From assembly GCA_964470285.1 (NCBI GenBank), contig CAYYBZ010000023.1:1-13389 (forward strand): DNA of 13,389 nt. Reading direction: 5' to 3'. Each line of letters starts with the position of its first letter. The first letter of the stretch is position 1. Made by a program: the position numbers and the translations under genes. Of the stretch, positions 1 through 7,265 are shown one piece after another. The DNA is from CAYYBZ01 sp964470285 [NCBI: uncultured Oligoflexia bacterium] (GTDB taxonomy: Bacteria > Bdellovibrionota_G > CAYYBZ01). The notes below the pieces were generated by a model. It was not told the DNA's origin. It saw only the letters and a list, made by a program, of their open reading frames with translations, and did no database searches.

Positions 1-282
1 CATTCCGATCATATTTTAAGAAAATTAAGAAAACCCGGTGAAGAAGGTTATAAAATTCCACATGGTGGCTTGTTCAAGTACATTTCATGCCCGAATTACT
101 TCGGAGAAATTCTTGAGTGGACCGGCTGGGCCTTAGCCACATGGTCGCTTCCCGGGCTAATGTTCGCCGTATGGACCATAGCAAACCTTGGACCGAGGGC
201 CGTTTCCCACCATAAATGGTACCTGAAAAATTTCGAGCAGTACCCAAAAAGCAGAAAAGCTCTAATTCCCCGGATTTACTGA
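1..282 (+). CDS. 3-oxo-5-alpha-steroid 4-dehydrogenase family protein (C-terminal part; 5' end outside window)
   Basis: The frame is open from base 1 and ends in TGA at 280-282, giving the last 93 residues. It is a near-textbook C-terminus of the steroid 5-alpha-reductase family: HSDHILRKLRKPG, then GYKIPHGGLF, NYFGEILEW, a membrane-like stretch, and HHKWYLKNFEQYPKSRKALIP up to the end. These segments match the C-terminus of vertebrate SRD5A1 as I remember it; in that family they lie in the NADPH-binding, membrane-embedded catalytic half. Family enzymes reduce a delta-4,5 double bond of a 3-oxo steroid or an analogous enone with NADPH in the membrane. Bacterial homologues are known, but their natural substrates are mostly unclear, so steroid specificity should not be assumed. 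The protein ends about five residues after the YPKxRK motif, the usual place. No terminator hairpin follows. The family call is firm; the substrate is unknown. Confidence 0.92.
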   Translation, partial: HSDHILRKLRKPGEEGYKIPHGGLFKYISCPNYFGEILEWTGWALATWSLPGLMFAVWTIANLGPRAVSHHKWYLKNFEQYPKSRKALIPRIY

Positions 283-303
283 TTTTTTTTCAAGACATTA
301 CCG

Positions 304-332
304 TTGATACTTCGCGTTAGTTGTAGTATAAA
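304..332 (+). promoter_or_regulatory. sigma-70-type promoter upstream of the duplicated-domain secreted protein
   Basis: A -35 element TTGATA (304-309) is separated by exactly 17 bp from a -10 element TATAAA (327-332), each 5 of 6 to the consensus. Transcription would start near 339, leaving a leader of about 78 nt before the ATG at 418. This also argues against using the in-frame TTG at 304 as a start codon, since it is the -35 box. Prediction from sequence only. Confidence 0.6.
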
Positions 333-417
333 TATTGACCTCGCAATGTTCAATTTAGTATTTCAGCTTTTCGAAAATTCGCGAATAAGACTAATTTTTT
401 ATTTTAGGGGGAAACAT

Positions 418-1245
418 ATGAGATTTGTAGTATCAGTTTTCTTAGCTGCAGTTATTGCGCTATTTTCAACTCAAATTAATGCAAACGTAAAAAAACTTCC
501 TGTTCATAAAGAGGTTATAGGAAACGGTGATTACTTTGACTCTGTTTTTACTTACAATTTTAATTCACAAATCGGAATCAACATTAAGCATACAGATTTT
601 GAAGATGTAATATTCGACGAACCCATGTGGCCCGAGGATCATTTCATTGAGTTGCCGGAACTGGAATTTATATACAATCCCTATTTAAATGAAGGAGAGA
701 TAGTATATAAAACATCCGAACAGATCATATCGCTAGCTAAAATTGTAGATTTTCAAATTATTTCCGGCCCTCCGTCAATTTACGGAAAGGTAGTTGATTT
801 GAAAAAGAAGAAACATGTCGAGGTTTATATGGGGGATAAGATAATATTCTCAAAAGAAATTAATAAATACGATATTTTTACAAGTGTAAACTGGAATTTT
901 CAGATTAATAAACCGGATGATGAAATAGGAATAAAATTGATACATGCGCTTTACAGTGAAGTAATTCTAGACGAAACCGTAGAAGTAGAAGATAGAACCG
1001 TAAAAATACCGGGACTTCTTTATTCCTATAATCCTTATTATGAACACGGTGAAATAAGATATTCTTCCGATGAACTAACTCATACATGTGCAATTATAGA
1101 AAAAAAAGAAACGCTTTTCGGTCTAATTGACTATACCGATATACAACCTTTAGAAAGCGGAAAATGTAACCTGGCAGTTAAAACCGAACCGGTATGTGAA
1201 AACAATTTATGTCTTGTAAGCGTCTCGCTTCTAATTTCCGATTAG
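418..1245 (+). CDS. Secreted protein with an internally duplicated ~60-residue module, function unknown
   Basis: I do not recognise this 275-residue protein. The start is ATG at 418: it is preceded by AGGGGG about 5 nt upstream and opens a clear Sec signal peptide (residues 1-22, MRFVVSVFLAAVIALFSTQINA, cleavage after QINA). The longer frame from TTG at 304 lacks these features. The mature protein carries a gapless duplication: residues 52-109 and 170-227 align at a constant offset of 118, sharing IGI, VI-DE, ED, P-L, YNPY, GEI-Y and E. Similarity extends weakly upstream (about 39-51 and 151-169). The unit is rich in alternating hydrophobic residues and aromatics, consistent with a beta-sandwich. 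Cysteines occur only late (224, 250, 260, 265) and could form two disulfides. There is no C-terminal anchor, so a periplasmic or released protein is inferred. It probably has its own promoter at 304-332. Confidence 0.85.
   Translation: MRFVVSVFLAAVIALFSTQINANVKKLPVHKEVIGNGDYFDSVFTYNFNSQIGINIKHTDFEDVIFDEPMWPEDHFIELPELEFIYNPYLNEGEIVYKTSEQIISLAKIVDFQIISGPPSIYGKVVDLKKKKHVEVYMGDKIIFSKEINKYDIFTSVNWNFQINKPDDEIGIKLIHALYSEVILDETVEVEDRTVKIPGLLYSYNPYYEHGEIRYSSDELTHTCAIIEKKETLFGLIDYTDIQPLESGKCNLAVKTEPVCENNLCLVSVSLLISD
571..744 (+). repeat. First copy of duplicated module (codons 52-109 of the protein at 418-1245)
   Basis: The protein-level repeat contains IGI, VIFDE, PELEFIYNPY and GEIVY. It pairs with 925-1098 without gaps. 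The DNA has diverged, so this is an old duplication rather than a recent tandem copy. Confidence 0.75.
925..1098 (+). repeat. Second copy of duplicated module (codons 170-227)
   Basis: The second protein-level copy contains IGI, VILDE, PGLLYSYNPY and GEIRY. The conserved core NPY...GEI.Y is at the same internal position as in the copy at 571-744. Confidence 0.75.
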
Positions 1246-1367
1246 AGATTCATTTGAAATTTTTTACACAATAACGCAAATTTTTCATTTTTTCGTATAC
1301 ATAGTATCTCTACTCTATCGCAACATCTTGATTATACATCATAATTATAAGGGTTTCTTATTCAATT

Positions 1368-1384
1368 CTGGCATTAAGTGTGCA
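1368..1384 (+). promoter_or_regulatory. Candidate sigma-54 (RpoN) promoter of the jelly-roll surface protein
   Basis: CTGGCATTAAGTGTGCA fits the -24/-12 consensus YTGGCACGRNNNTTGCW, with the invariant GG (1370-1371) and GC (1382-1383) separated by exactly 10 bp and TGGCA and TGCA intact. Positions 7 and 8 (CG) and the first T of TTGC differ. Transcription would begin near 1395, about 25 nt before the ATG at 1419, a normal distance. No sigma-70 pair of similar quality was found in 1246-1418. Whether the organism has RpoN cannot be seen here. Confidence 0.45.
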
Positions 1385-1418
1385 TATTTATAGGATTTGA
1401 TTTAAAAGGGCGGGAGAA

Positions 1419-2903
1419 ATGTATAAAGAATTTGCTAAACTTTTGCTTTTATTTACTTGCGTTTTTCTTGTTACCTCACTTATTTCATTTACCTCAAATG
1501 CTCAGGATCATGGAATAGCTGTGAATTATCCATACGATGTCGGAATAGAAAACGACCCTGCCGTTGTTTTTACAGAAAATTTTGAAGAGGCGACATTCGC
1601 AGATGTCCTTTCAAGGTGGAATGACACTAAAAATACCGCAGGCATGTCGTTTAATGCTGATATACCGGCACAGAGTGCAGGCCGGCAGTCACTCATGATG
1701 ACGGTTGTAGGAGGCCAAAATACCGGAGGTCACCTTTATAAAAGGCTTGCCGGGCACGACATTCTTTATGCACGCTTTTATGCAAAATTCCCATCAGATG
1801 CCTGGCCGCTTCACCATTTTGTAAGCATCGGAGGTAATAACCCTCCTACAAACTGGCCGATGGGAAATGCAGGAGTAAGACCGACCGGTTATGACAGATT
1901 CATATCAGGAATTGAAACTTACGGCTCAGCATGGAAATGGGATTTCTATACTTACTGGATGCACATGAGGACCAATCCAACCGGTACTTATTACGGAAAC
2001 GAATTTCATCCGAATCCTTTAGTTCCCGTGAATCTTGACACATGGATATGCGTTGAACAGATGATAAAAGTAAATGACATCGGAACCTTTAACGGCCGTC
2101 AGGCGTTTTGGATTGATGATACAAAGGGATTTGATATCGGGCAAGGATATCCGTCCGGCTACTGGGTTTGGGATAACTTTTATCCCGATCCGAATGATTC
2201 AAGAAGCGCTCCATTTGAGGGTTTTGAATGGAGGGCAACAGCTGACCTGGATATAAATTTCTTCTGGTTATCTTACTTCTCCATGACCGGAGACAATCCT
2301 CCGGCCAGGTCGGATTTTGTACTTTTTGACGATATAGTTTTAGCTACCGAACATGTAGGATGCATATCGACAGGACCGGACATTTATCCTCCGGTAATGA
2401 GAGATGGACAACCCACAGATGTTTTATCTGAGGGAACAACTCAGGCTGAGATAAGTTTAAGAACCAATGAGAATGCTGACTGCAGATTCTCAAGTACTGC
2501 CGGATCTCCTTATGCAGCTATGCCGAATATTTTTTCTACAAGCGATTCAAGATTACATCATGCGAATGTTTCAGGACTTGAAAACGGCAGCACATATAGC
2601 TTTTACGTAAGATGTCAGGATAGAGCAGCTACGCCGAATCCCAATACGGATGATTATGTAATCAGTTTTTCAGTAGCCTACGATTCAAGCCGCACAGGAG
2701 ATGATGATGACGACGATGACGATAACGGAGGGAATCCATATAATCCTTACAATGATGACGATTCACAGTTTTCATCTGAATCACAGATAAATGTTCTTGG
2801 AGGCTGTGGAAACGTTAATAGCAACTCAAATTACTCAATTCACATTGTTATTCTACTGTTAATAGGATTTGCAGTACTGTTTAAAAGAAATAGGAATGTA
2901 TAG
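1419..2903 (+). CDS. Surface-anchored secreted protein: jelly-roll (ConA/polysaccharide-lyase-like) domain, Fn3-like domain, Asp linker, MYXO-CTERM-like tail
   Basis: The start ATG follows GGGCGGGAG. Residues 1-28 form a signal peptide (cleavage SNA-Q). Residues about 50-314 resemble a family of secreted proteins with a concanavalin-like jelly-roll fold that I know from environmental bacteria: ENF near 53, GGHLYKRL 103-110, HHF 132-134, WDFYTYW 174-180, WICVE 209-213, QAFWID 228-233, and the closing strand LFDDIVLATEHVG 302-314. Some relatives are annotated as lyase-like, but I cannot point to catalytic residues here, so carbohydrate binding or cleavage is only a suggestion. Residues about 322-420 look Fn3-like (SGLENGSTYSFYVRCQD). 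Eight aspartates (428-435) form a linker, and residues 461-494 hold GGCG, a membrane helix and KRNRN, a cysteine-type sorting signal. The protein is expected on the outer surface. A candidate sigma-54 promoter lies at 1368-1384. The 3' end converges on the minus-strand gene 24 bp away with no visible terminator hairpin. Confidence 0.85.
   Translation: MYKEFAKLLLLFTCVFLVTSLISFTSNAQDHGIAVNYPYDVGIENDPAVVFTENFEEATFADVLSRWNDTKNTAGMSFNADIPAQSAGRQSLMMTVVGGQNTGGHLYKRLAGHDILYARFYAKFPSDAWPLHHFVSIGGNNPPTNWPMGNAGVRPTGYDRFISGIETYGSAWKWDFYTYWMHMRTNPTGTYYGNEFHPNPLVPVNLDTWICVEQMIKVNDIGTFNGRQAFWIDDTKGFDIGQGYPSGYWVWDNFYPDPNDSRSAPFEGFEWRATADLDINFFWLSYFSMTGDNPPARSDFVLFDDIVLATEHVGCISTGPDIYPPVMRDGQPTDVLSEGTTQAEISLRTNENADCRFSSTAGSPYAAMPNIFSTSDSRLHHANVSGLENGSTYSFYVRCQDRAATPNPNTDDYVISFSVAYDSSRTGDDDDDDDDNGGNPYNPYNDDDSQFSSESQINVLGGCGNVNSNSNYSIHIVILLLIGFAVLFKRNRNV
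2799..2900 (+). other. C-terminal GGCG / transmembrane / basic-tail sorting signal (codons 461-494)
   Basis: A GGCG motif at residues 461-464 follows a low-complexity Asp/Asn/Ser linker, then comes a Ser/Asn-rich spacer, a hydrophobic helix (about 473-488) and KRNRNV at the extreme end. This tripartite plan, with a cysteine just before the helix, matches the MYXO-CTERM and Synergist-CTERM type of sorting signals, which are handled by dedicated membrane proteases. The assignment is by architecture, not by profile score. Confidence 0.65.
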
Positions 2904-2927
2904 CACTCAATTACAAGTCTGAATAAA

Positions 2928-3278
2928 TTAGTGTCGCCACACTTTCTCAAGAAGTTCTTCAATTCTACGCTTATCTTCCCTTTTCTTTGCGTCTTCTTTA
3001 ACCGCTTTAAAATCTTCCGTTACTTTGTTTTTGAACTCTTCAAGGGCTTTCTTAGTAGAAGAGCCTGTCGTCATTCTTCTTTCATGCATTAATCTTAGAT
3101 AGGAGGCGTAAAGATCATAGCTGGTGTACATCTTCAGGGTATAGCGTGCCACAAATTCCTTGCATTCATCACATTCGAGAAAAACCTCAATATCCTCACC
3201 GGGTAAAATCTTTATATAGTTAATCATTTTTACAGAAGAGCACTTAGGACAATGTTCTCTTTTCGAAGTTCCTCTCAT
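2928..3278 (-). CDS. Small zinc-ribbon protein with a charged helical C-terminus, function unknown
   Basis: This 116-residue protein has two CxxC knuckles, CPKC (10-13) and CDEC (36-39), spaced by 22 residues: a classic zinc-ribbon arrangement. After a short linker the remainder (about 52-116) is strongly charged and probably helical, with many Lys/Arg/Glu and an E-ELLEKVWRH end. There is no signal peptide or membrane segment, so it is cytoplasmic. The ATG at 3278 has an AGGAG seven bases upstream. That ribosome site starts only three bases after the stop of the transporter gene at 3294, so the two are surely co-transcribed and possibly coupled. A role in nucleic-acid or protein binding is a guess from the fold; nothing links it specifically to transport. 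The mixed C-terminal helix could mediate dimerisation. Confidence 0.82.
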   Translation of the reverse strand: MRGTSKREHCPKCSSVKMINYIKILPGEDIEVFLECDECKEFVARYTLKMYTSYDLYASYLRLMHERRMTTGSSTKKALEEFKNKVTEDFKAVKEDAKKREDKRRIEELLEKVWRH

Positions 3279-3293
3279 GAAAATTCTCCTTTT

Positions 3294-4664
3294 TTAATTA
3301 ATAAAAAGAGACAGTAAGAAATATTCATATAAAACCGTAAGAACGACTCCTATTACGGTTATTCTGGCTCCTACCTTAAACATATCTTTTATTGAAATCA
3401 TTCCCGAACCGTAAGCTATTGCATTAGGCGGTGTGCTTACAGGAAGTCCCATTCCCATAGAAGCGCAAATCGCCACGGATATCGCCATAAAGGCCGGATT
3501 AAATGAACTGACCGATATTGCAATCGGTATTAATAGATTTGCACTGGCAGTGTTACTCATGATTGTACTTAAAGATGCAGCTACAAATGCGAGAATAAGT
3601 CCTACCCACAGAAGCCCTATTCCCTTTAAGTTTAGAGTTCCTATAATGATATCACTTAAGCCGGTTTCGGTTATCGCAACCCCCATTGCAATTCCTCCTC
3701 CGACTAAAAAAAGAACCTCCCAGGAAACATCCCTTAAAATCCTCTTACCCGCAATGCCTGTTGTTGTGAAAACCAGAACAGGGAAAATCGCTATTACGGA
3801 TGCGTGAATTCCGTGAACGGCATCTGTTAGCCATAATAATATAGTAACGACTATGGTTGTATAAATAACCGTTCTTGTTATCTTGTTGCTTTTGTCTGCT
3901 TCCGGTGCTTTTATATCAAGACTTGTCTGTTTGGTTGGAAATACCTTTAAAAGCAGAAACCAGCTCACTAAAAGCATTATAACCACAGGTCCGATTCCTG
4001 CGCAAGTCCACTGAAAGAAAGTAACACCGACTTTCGATCCTGCAAGCATACCAATGGCAATGGCATTGGGAGGAGTTCCTATAGGCGTTGCCATCCCTCC
4101 GATATTCGCGGCAAACGGAATACCCAGCATTAACGCTTTCTTAAAATTACTTCTTTCGGGCAGGTCCCTTACAATAGGCAAAATAGTAGCTACCATTATT
4201 GCGGTAGTGGCAGTATTGGACATCCACATTGACATGAATGCGGTCAGTCCCATAAATCCTAAAAGAATCACTTTGGGTTTTTTCCCGAATCTGGATATAA
4301 AAAATCCTGAAAACTCCGCATCAAGATGATAGGTTGAAAAAACTCTCGCCATTAAAAATCCCCCTAAGAGTAGAACTACCACCGGGCTTGCAAAAGGATG
4401 CAGAAAAATCTTGAAATTATAAGGCTCAACGTCCCAGTTTTTCGCCAGAGGTCCCAGGAATACGGCCAGCAGAAAGGGACCGAGCATTGCTGTAACATAG
4501 AGGGGGAAAACTTCTGTAATCCAGAAGATTACAACCAGAGTAAAGACACCTGCAACAATTCTAGGAGCCGCAGGGATGTTAGAAAATGTAAATACAAGTA
4601 TTGCGGCAATCAATCCGCCCAGGGTGATAAGTATTTTTTTAACCGCACTGTCTTTATAATCCAT
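3294..4664 (-). CDS. SLC13/DASS family sodium-coupled anion (dicarboxylate-type) symporter
   Basis: A 456-residue polytopic membrane protein of normal length for the divalent anion:sodium symporter family (VcINDY-type). It has both halves of the inverted repeat with their hallmark motifs: SNT at 149-151 and TPPN at 197-200, then SNT at 370-372 and TPPN at 411-414. In family structures these hairpin loops bind sodium and the carboxylates of the substrate. A VGGGIAMG stretch (321-328) precedes the second half. Intact SNT motifs in both halves favour C4-dicarboxylates, but sulfate, phosphate or other anions occur in the family, so the substrate is not settled. The gene is the first of a pair with the zinc-ribbon gene. 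There is no good Shine-Dalgarno at the ATG (4664); GAGGA lies about 16 nt upstream, too far, so the message may be nearly leaderless. The family assignment is firm. Confidence 0.93.
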   Translation of the reverse strand: MDYKDSAVKKILITLGGLIAAILVFTFSNIPAAPRIVAGVFTLVVIFWITEVFPLYVTAMLGPFLLAVFLGPLAKNWDVEPYNFKIFLHPFASPVVVLLLGGFLMARVFSTYHLDAEFSGFFISRFGKKPKVILLGFMGLTAFMSMWMSNTATTAIMVATILPIVRDLPERSNFKKALMLGIPFAANIGGMATPIGTPPNAIAIGMLAGSKVGVTFFQWTCAGIGPVVIMLLVSWFLLLKVFPTKQTSLDIKAPEADKSNKITRTVIYTTIVVTILLWLTDAVHGIHASVIAIFPVLVFTTTGIAGKRILRDVSWEVLFLVGGGIAMGVAITETGLSDIIIGTLNLKGIGLLWVGLILAFVAASLSTIMSNTASANLLIPIAISVSSFNPAFMAISVAICASMGMGLPVSTPPNAIAYGSGMISIKDMFKVGARITVIGVVLTVLYEYFLLSLFIN

Positions 4665-4676
4665 AAAACAGGACTA

Positions 4677-4705
4677 TATATCCTCTTTTTTTGATCATTT
4701 TTCAA
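4677..4705 (-). promoter_or_regulatory. Weak candidate promoter of the SLC13 gene (near-leaderless)
   Basis: On the minus strand TTGAAA (4705-4700) is 17 bp from GATATA (4682-4677), which is followed by further TATA. The -10 match is poor. If used, transcription would start only about 5 nt before the ATG at 4664, which would fit the lack of a ribosome-binding site. Tentative. Confidence 0.2.
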
Positions 4706-4753
4706 GAGTAATAGACGTGTTTTTACGAAATGTTTTTGATATTTTAAGAAAAA

Positions 4754-5680
4754 TTACTTTTTTATGGAGACTTCGAGTCTTCGCAGACCCTTTTTACCTT
4801 CAGGGTCGCTCTCTTTTACGAAGCTGAAGAATTTATTGAGATGTCTTTCCTTAAATTTAATCGGAAATGTTTTAAACATGGATTTATCACCGAGTAGTTC
4901 CGTAAGCTGCTTTTCAAATTCATAAAGTCTTGCATTGGCGGCGTTTAAATTGCCCTGGGTGCTTCCGGAATCTCCGAATGCCTTAACGTTAAGAGTGACT
5001 TTTTCTTTAGTTTTCTCAAACTCAGCCTTAATCTCTTCGGCTAACGCTATGAGATTTTTATCAAAGCTGTCGTCTAAAGGAGTCGTTCCGCTTAAAAAGT
5101 AGAACGCATATCCCTCTTCGGGCCGTGGAAGACCTGAGTCAACAACCGGTTCAACGCTTTGCCCGTCCGTACCTTCAACCGAGCTTGCTAAAATAAGATC
5201 TATAGAATCCCTTGATGCTCTTAATTCATCAATTGTAGCCTGATTGGTTTCAATTAATGTGTTTATTTCGGGCCTTCTCTCTTCGGCAGGTTTTGAAGCC
5301 CACGTATCAAAAACACTAAGGGTTGCCCCTATACTTTCGGATAGAGAAATTAAGGATTCTCTCTCTTCAGGCGTTAGTGTAAGTCCGTCAGACTTTTGGG
5401 TTTGATCCATTCCTAAATGCTGAAGCAGCAGTGTTGACTGAGATAAAACCTGCGTAACTTCGCCGTTTAATGATTCAACCTTTTCCTGAAATTCCTCAGA
5501 TGAACCTATAAATGTCCAGATGCTTTCTTCTCCTGCAAGATCCGCCATTCTTTCCAGAGCGGAACAGGCGGACTCAGAGCCTTCGCACTTAGATTCAGCA
5601 TAAGAAGAAAGTGGATAAAAAGCAATAATTCCTATTGTCAGAACGAATAACCCTTTGAATATTTTTTTATCGTACTTCAT
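4754..5680 (-). CDS. Secreted protein with a variant OmpA-like C-terminal domain (last gene of envelope cluster)
   Basis: I chose the ATG at 5680: it has AAGGAA six bases upstream and opens a signal peptide (1-28, cleavage SYA-E). A 17-codon longer frame has neither. The protein is then 308 residues. Residues 29-180 are acidic and mostly helical, with two cysteines (32, 39). Residues about 192-308 resemble the OmpA/MotB peptidoglycan-binding fold: a beta strand YAFYFLSG, a long helix, strand VTLNVKAF, then FGDSGSTQGNLNAANAR (235-251) and a final RRLEVSIKK strand. In OmpA the peptidoglycan-contacting Asp and Arg lie 15 apart; the likely counterparts D237 and R251 are 14 apart, so this is a variant. 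The same C-terminal domain, with the same signature, ends the protein at 7266-8651. The gene follows the upstream gene by 43 nt. A periplasmic location is expected; peptidoglycan binding is inferred, not shown. Confidence 0.8.
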   Translation of the reverse strand: MKYDKKIFKGLFVLTIGIIAFYPLSSYAESKCEGSESACSALERMADLAGEESIWTFIGSSEEFQEKVESLNGEVTQVLSQSTLLLQHLGMDQTQKSDGLTLTPEERESLISLSESIGATLSVFDTWASKPAEERRPEINTLIETNQATIDELRASRDSIDLILASSVEGTDGQSVEPVVDSGLPRPEEGYAFYFLSGTTPLDDSFDKNLIALAEEIKAEFEKTKEKVTLNVKAFGDSGSTQGNLNAANARLYEFEKQLTELLGDKSMFKTFPIKFKERHLNKFFSFVKESDPEGKKGLRRLEVSIKK

Positions 5681-5723
5681 TTTTATTTCCTTAAAAAATT
5701 TACATACTATAAAATATAACCAT

Positions 5724-7235
5724 TCATTCAACAGTTAATGCCAGGAATGAATTTTCCTCTTGAGACATGTAAACCTTAGTATCAATTTTGATGTCATCCT
5801 GGGAAACGTTTTGTCTTATAAGAGAGATCTTTAATTCATCAACCGCTTCCCCGGCCATGGCCGTTTTTACATTTTCCGTTTTAAAAACCCTTATATGAAT
5901 TGATGTGCAGCCGTTACACGTAAAGAATTCGTTAGCCACTTCACCGATAACACTTAAAGATCCAAGGTCGTCTACAAAATTTCCTTCTTCACCGAAGTAA
6001 ATCTTTTTCACATTTCCCGGATCAGCAACAGGGGGCATCTTTTCAGCTTTACCGGGTGCCTCGGGATTAATCGCTCCTGGCAATTCAGGCGGAATCAAAG
6101 AACTGATTGGACCGCCGAAAGACTGTTTATCTTTAAGAGAATCGCTTATCTTTTTGAGACTTTCCAGAGCCTTTTTAAGCATCTTACGTCCTTCTGTAAC
6201 CGTTTCATTGTTGAGGAATTCATCGGTATGAAACAGATCAAGCGCATGCTTTCTATCCTGTGGAACCCTTTCAATTCTCTGTTTTAGAAGTCTGAGTATC
6301 TCGCCGTTATGCTCTGCAACCTTAACAAGCATCCTGTCCAATTCCTTGACGGTCTTTTCAACATCTCCCATTTCTCTTGTGAAATCCTTGTCACCTGAGA
6401 GGTTCCCGCCTTTAGAAATACCTTCATTTACGGCTTTCTTTGAGGAGAATATTTTATCAAGTTTTACCTTTACGCTTTCCCTGTCGCCCTCTTCACCCAT
6501 GTATATTCTGCGTCTGGCTTCAAGATTGTCTATTAGGGTTTCCTTATTACCGTCAATTATTCCGTCTTTTCTGTCTGCGAGCCAGCCTGTAAGCCCCCAA
6601 AGACCCCAGAATCCTCTTGATTCATGATAAAAGGCAATTTCCACTTCGGACAAATCTTCTGTAACAACTTTTTTAAGATTTTTTAACTCATCATCTATTT
6701 CCAATAAAGGGATTTCAGTATTTATTTCCGGAATTTGGGGAGTTTGAGGTTCTTGCGCAATTTCACCGGTTTCAACTGATTCTAATTTCGTAATCCACGA
6801 TGCGTATTTTCGGGCTAATGACCTGTAATCATCTATTCCGCCGGAAAAGGCTCCGTCATAATATTCATCGGCAAGTTCGCTGCCTGAATTTTCCAATTCG
6901 TCGATGTAATCTTCAATCCCGGCTTCAAGATCGTTGTAAAGACCGGAAATTTCCTGACATACGTTTTTGACCTTCTTTAATGAAGATAAAAGGTTTTCAA
7001 CCGTATCTTTATCCAGCGGACCTTCTATTTCGCCGGAAAGGTCAATGCCCAAACTTTCTGCATGGGAATTAGTGATTCCAATCATTCCGTCATACTCAGC
7101 AGTCTTATCTTCAATGTCATCAAGGATTTCAATCAGTTCGTCTTCCTGAGCCGTTATTTCGTCCACCGGTAGAGTTAAAACTGCTAAAGATGTCAGAAGC
7201 AAAATAAACAGAGTCCTTTTAATTATGCTAATCAT
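5724..7235 (-). CDS. Secreted helical protein with a degenerate OmpA-like C-terminus (third gene of envelope cluster)
   Basis: The ATG at 7235 has AGGAG seven bases upstream and starts a signal peptide (1-30, cleavage near ITAQ); the frame could open ten codons earlier but without these signals. The 503-residue product is not one I recognise. Residues 31-155 and about 180-370 are highly charged and helical, probably coiled coil, split by a Pro/Gln/Glu linker (160-175). A Trp-rich patch, GFWGLWGLTGWLADRKDG (208-225), could be a membrane-interface or partner-binding loop. A Pro-rich linker (373-405) leads to residues 409-503, which follow the OmpA-like order of strands and helices (KIYF, LSVIGEVANEF, SIHIRVF, AVDELKISLI, DDIKI) but lack the Asp and Arg that contact peptidoglycan; a TCNGC pair (C440, C443) sits inside. 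It follows its upstream neighbour by 30 nt. A structural role in a periplasmic complex is my inference. Confidence 0.75.
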   Translation of the reverse strand: MISIIKRTLFILLLTSLAVLTLPVDEITAQEDELIEILDDIEDKTAEYDGMIGITNSHAESLGIDLSGEIEGPLDKDTVENLLSSLKKVKNVCQEISGLYNDLEAGIEDYIDELENSGSELADEYYDGAFSGGIDDYRSLARKYASWITKLESVETGEIAQEPQTPQIPEINTEIPLLEIDDELKNLKKVVTEDLSEVEIAFYHESRGFWGLWGLTGWLADRKDGIIDGNKETLIDNLEARRRIYMGEEGDRESVKVKLDKIFSSKKAVNEGISKGGNLSGDKDFTREMGDVEKTVKELDRMLVKVAEHNGEILRLLKQRIERVPQDRKHALDLFHTDEFLNNETVTEGRKMLKKALESLKKISDSLKDKQSFGGPISSLIPPELPGAINPEAPGKAEKMPPVADPGNVKKIYFGEEGNFVDDLGSLSVIGEVANEFFTCNGCTSIHIRVFKTENVKTAMAGEAVDELKISLIRQNVSQDDIKIDTKVYMSQEENSFLALTVE

Positions 7236-7265
7236 TTCGTTTCTCCTATTAATGAAAAGCAGCAC

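Noticed and set aside
304-417. N-terminal extension (38 codons from TTG at 304) of the duplicated-domain protein
   Set aside because: The TTG overlaps the -35 box of a good promoter, and the ATG at 418 has a ribosome site and opens a signal peptide.
2700-2723. GAT/GAC run as a phase-variable microsatellite
   Set aside because: It encodes eight Asp with mixed codons (GAT and GAC), so it is not a pure repeat, and a 3-bp unit would not shift the frame.
3433-4329. Long plus-strand open frames within the transporter gene
   Set aside because: They are antisense shadows of the SLC13 gene, whose family motifs are unmistakable on the minus strand.
5681-5731. 17-codon N-terminal extension of the 308-aa OmpA-like protein, overlapping the upstream gene
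   Set aside because: The internal ATG at 5680 has AAGGAA at the right distance and directly starts a signal peptide.
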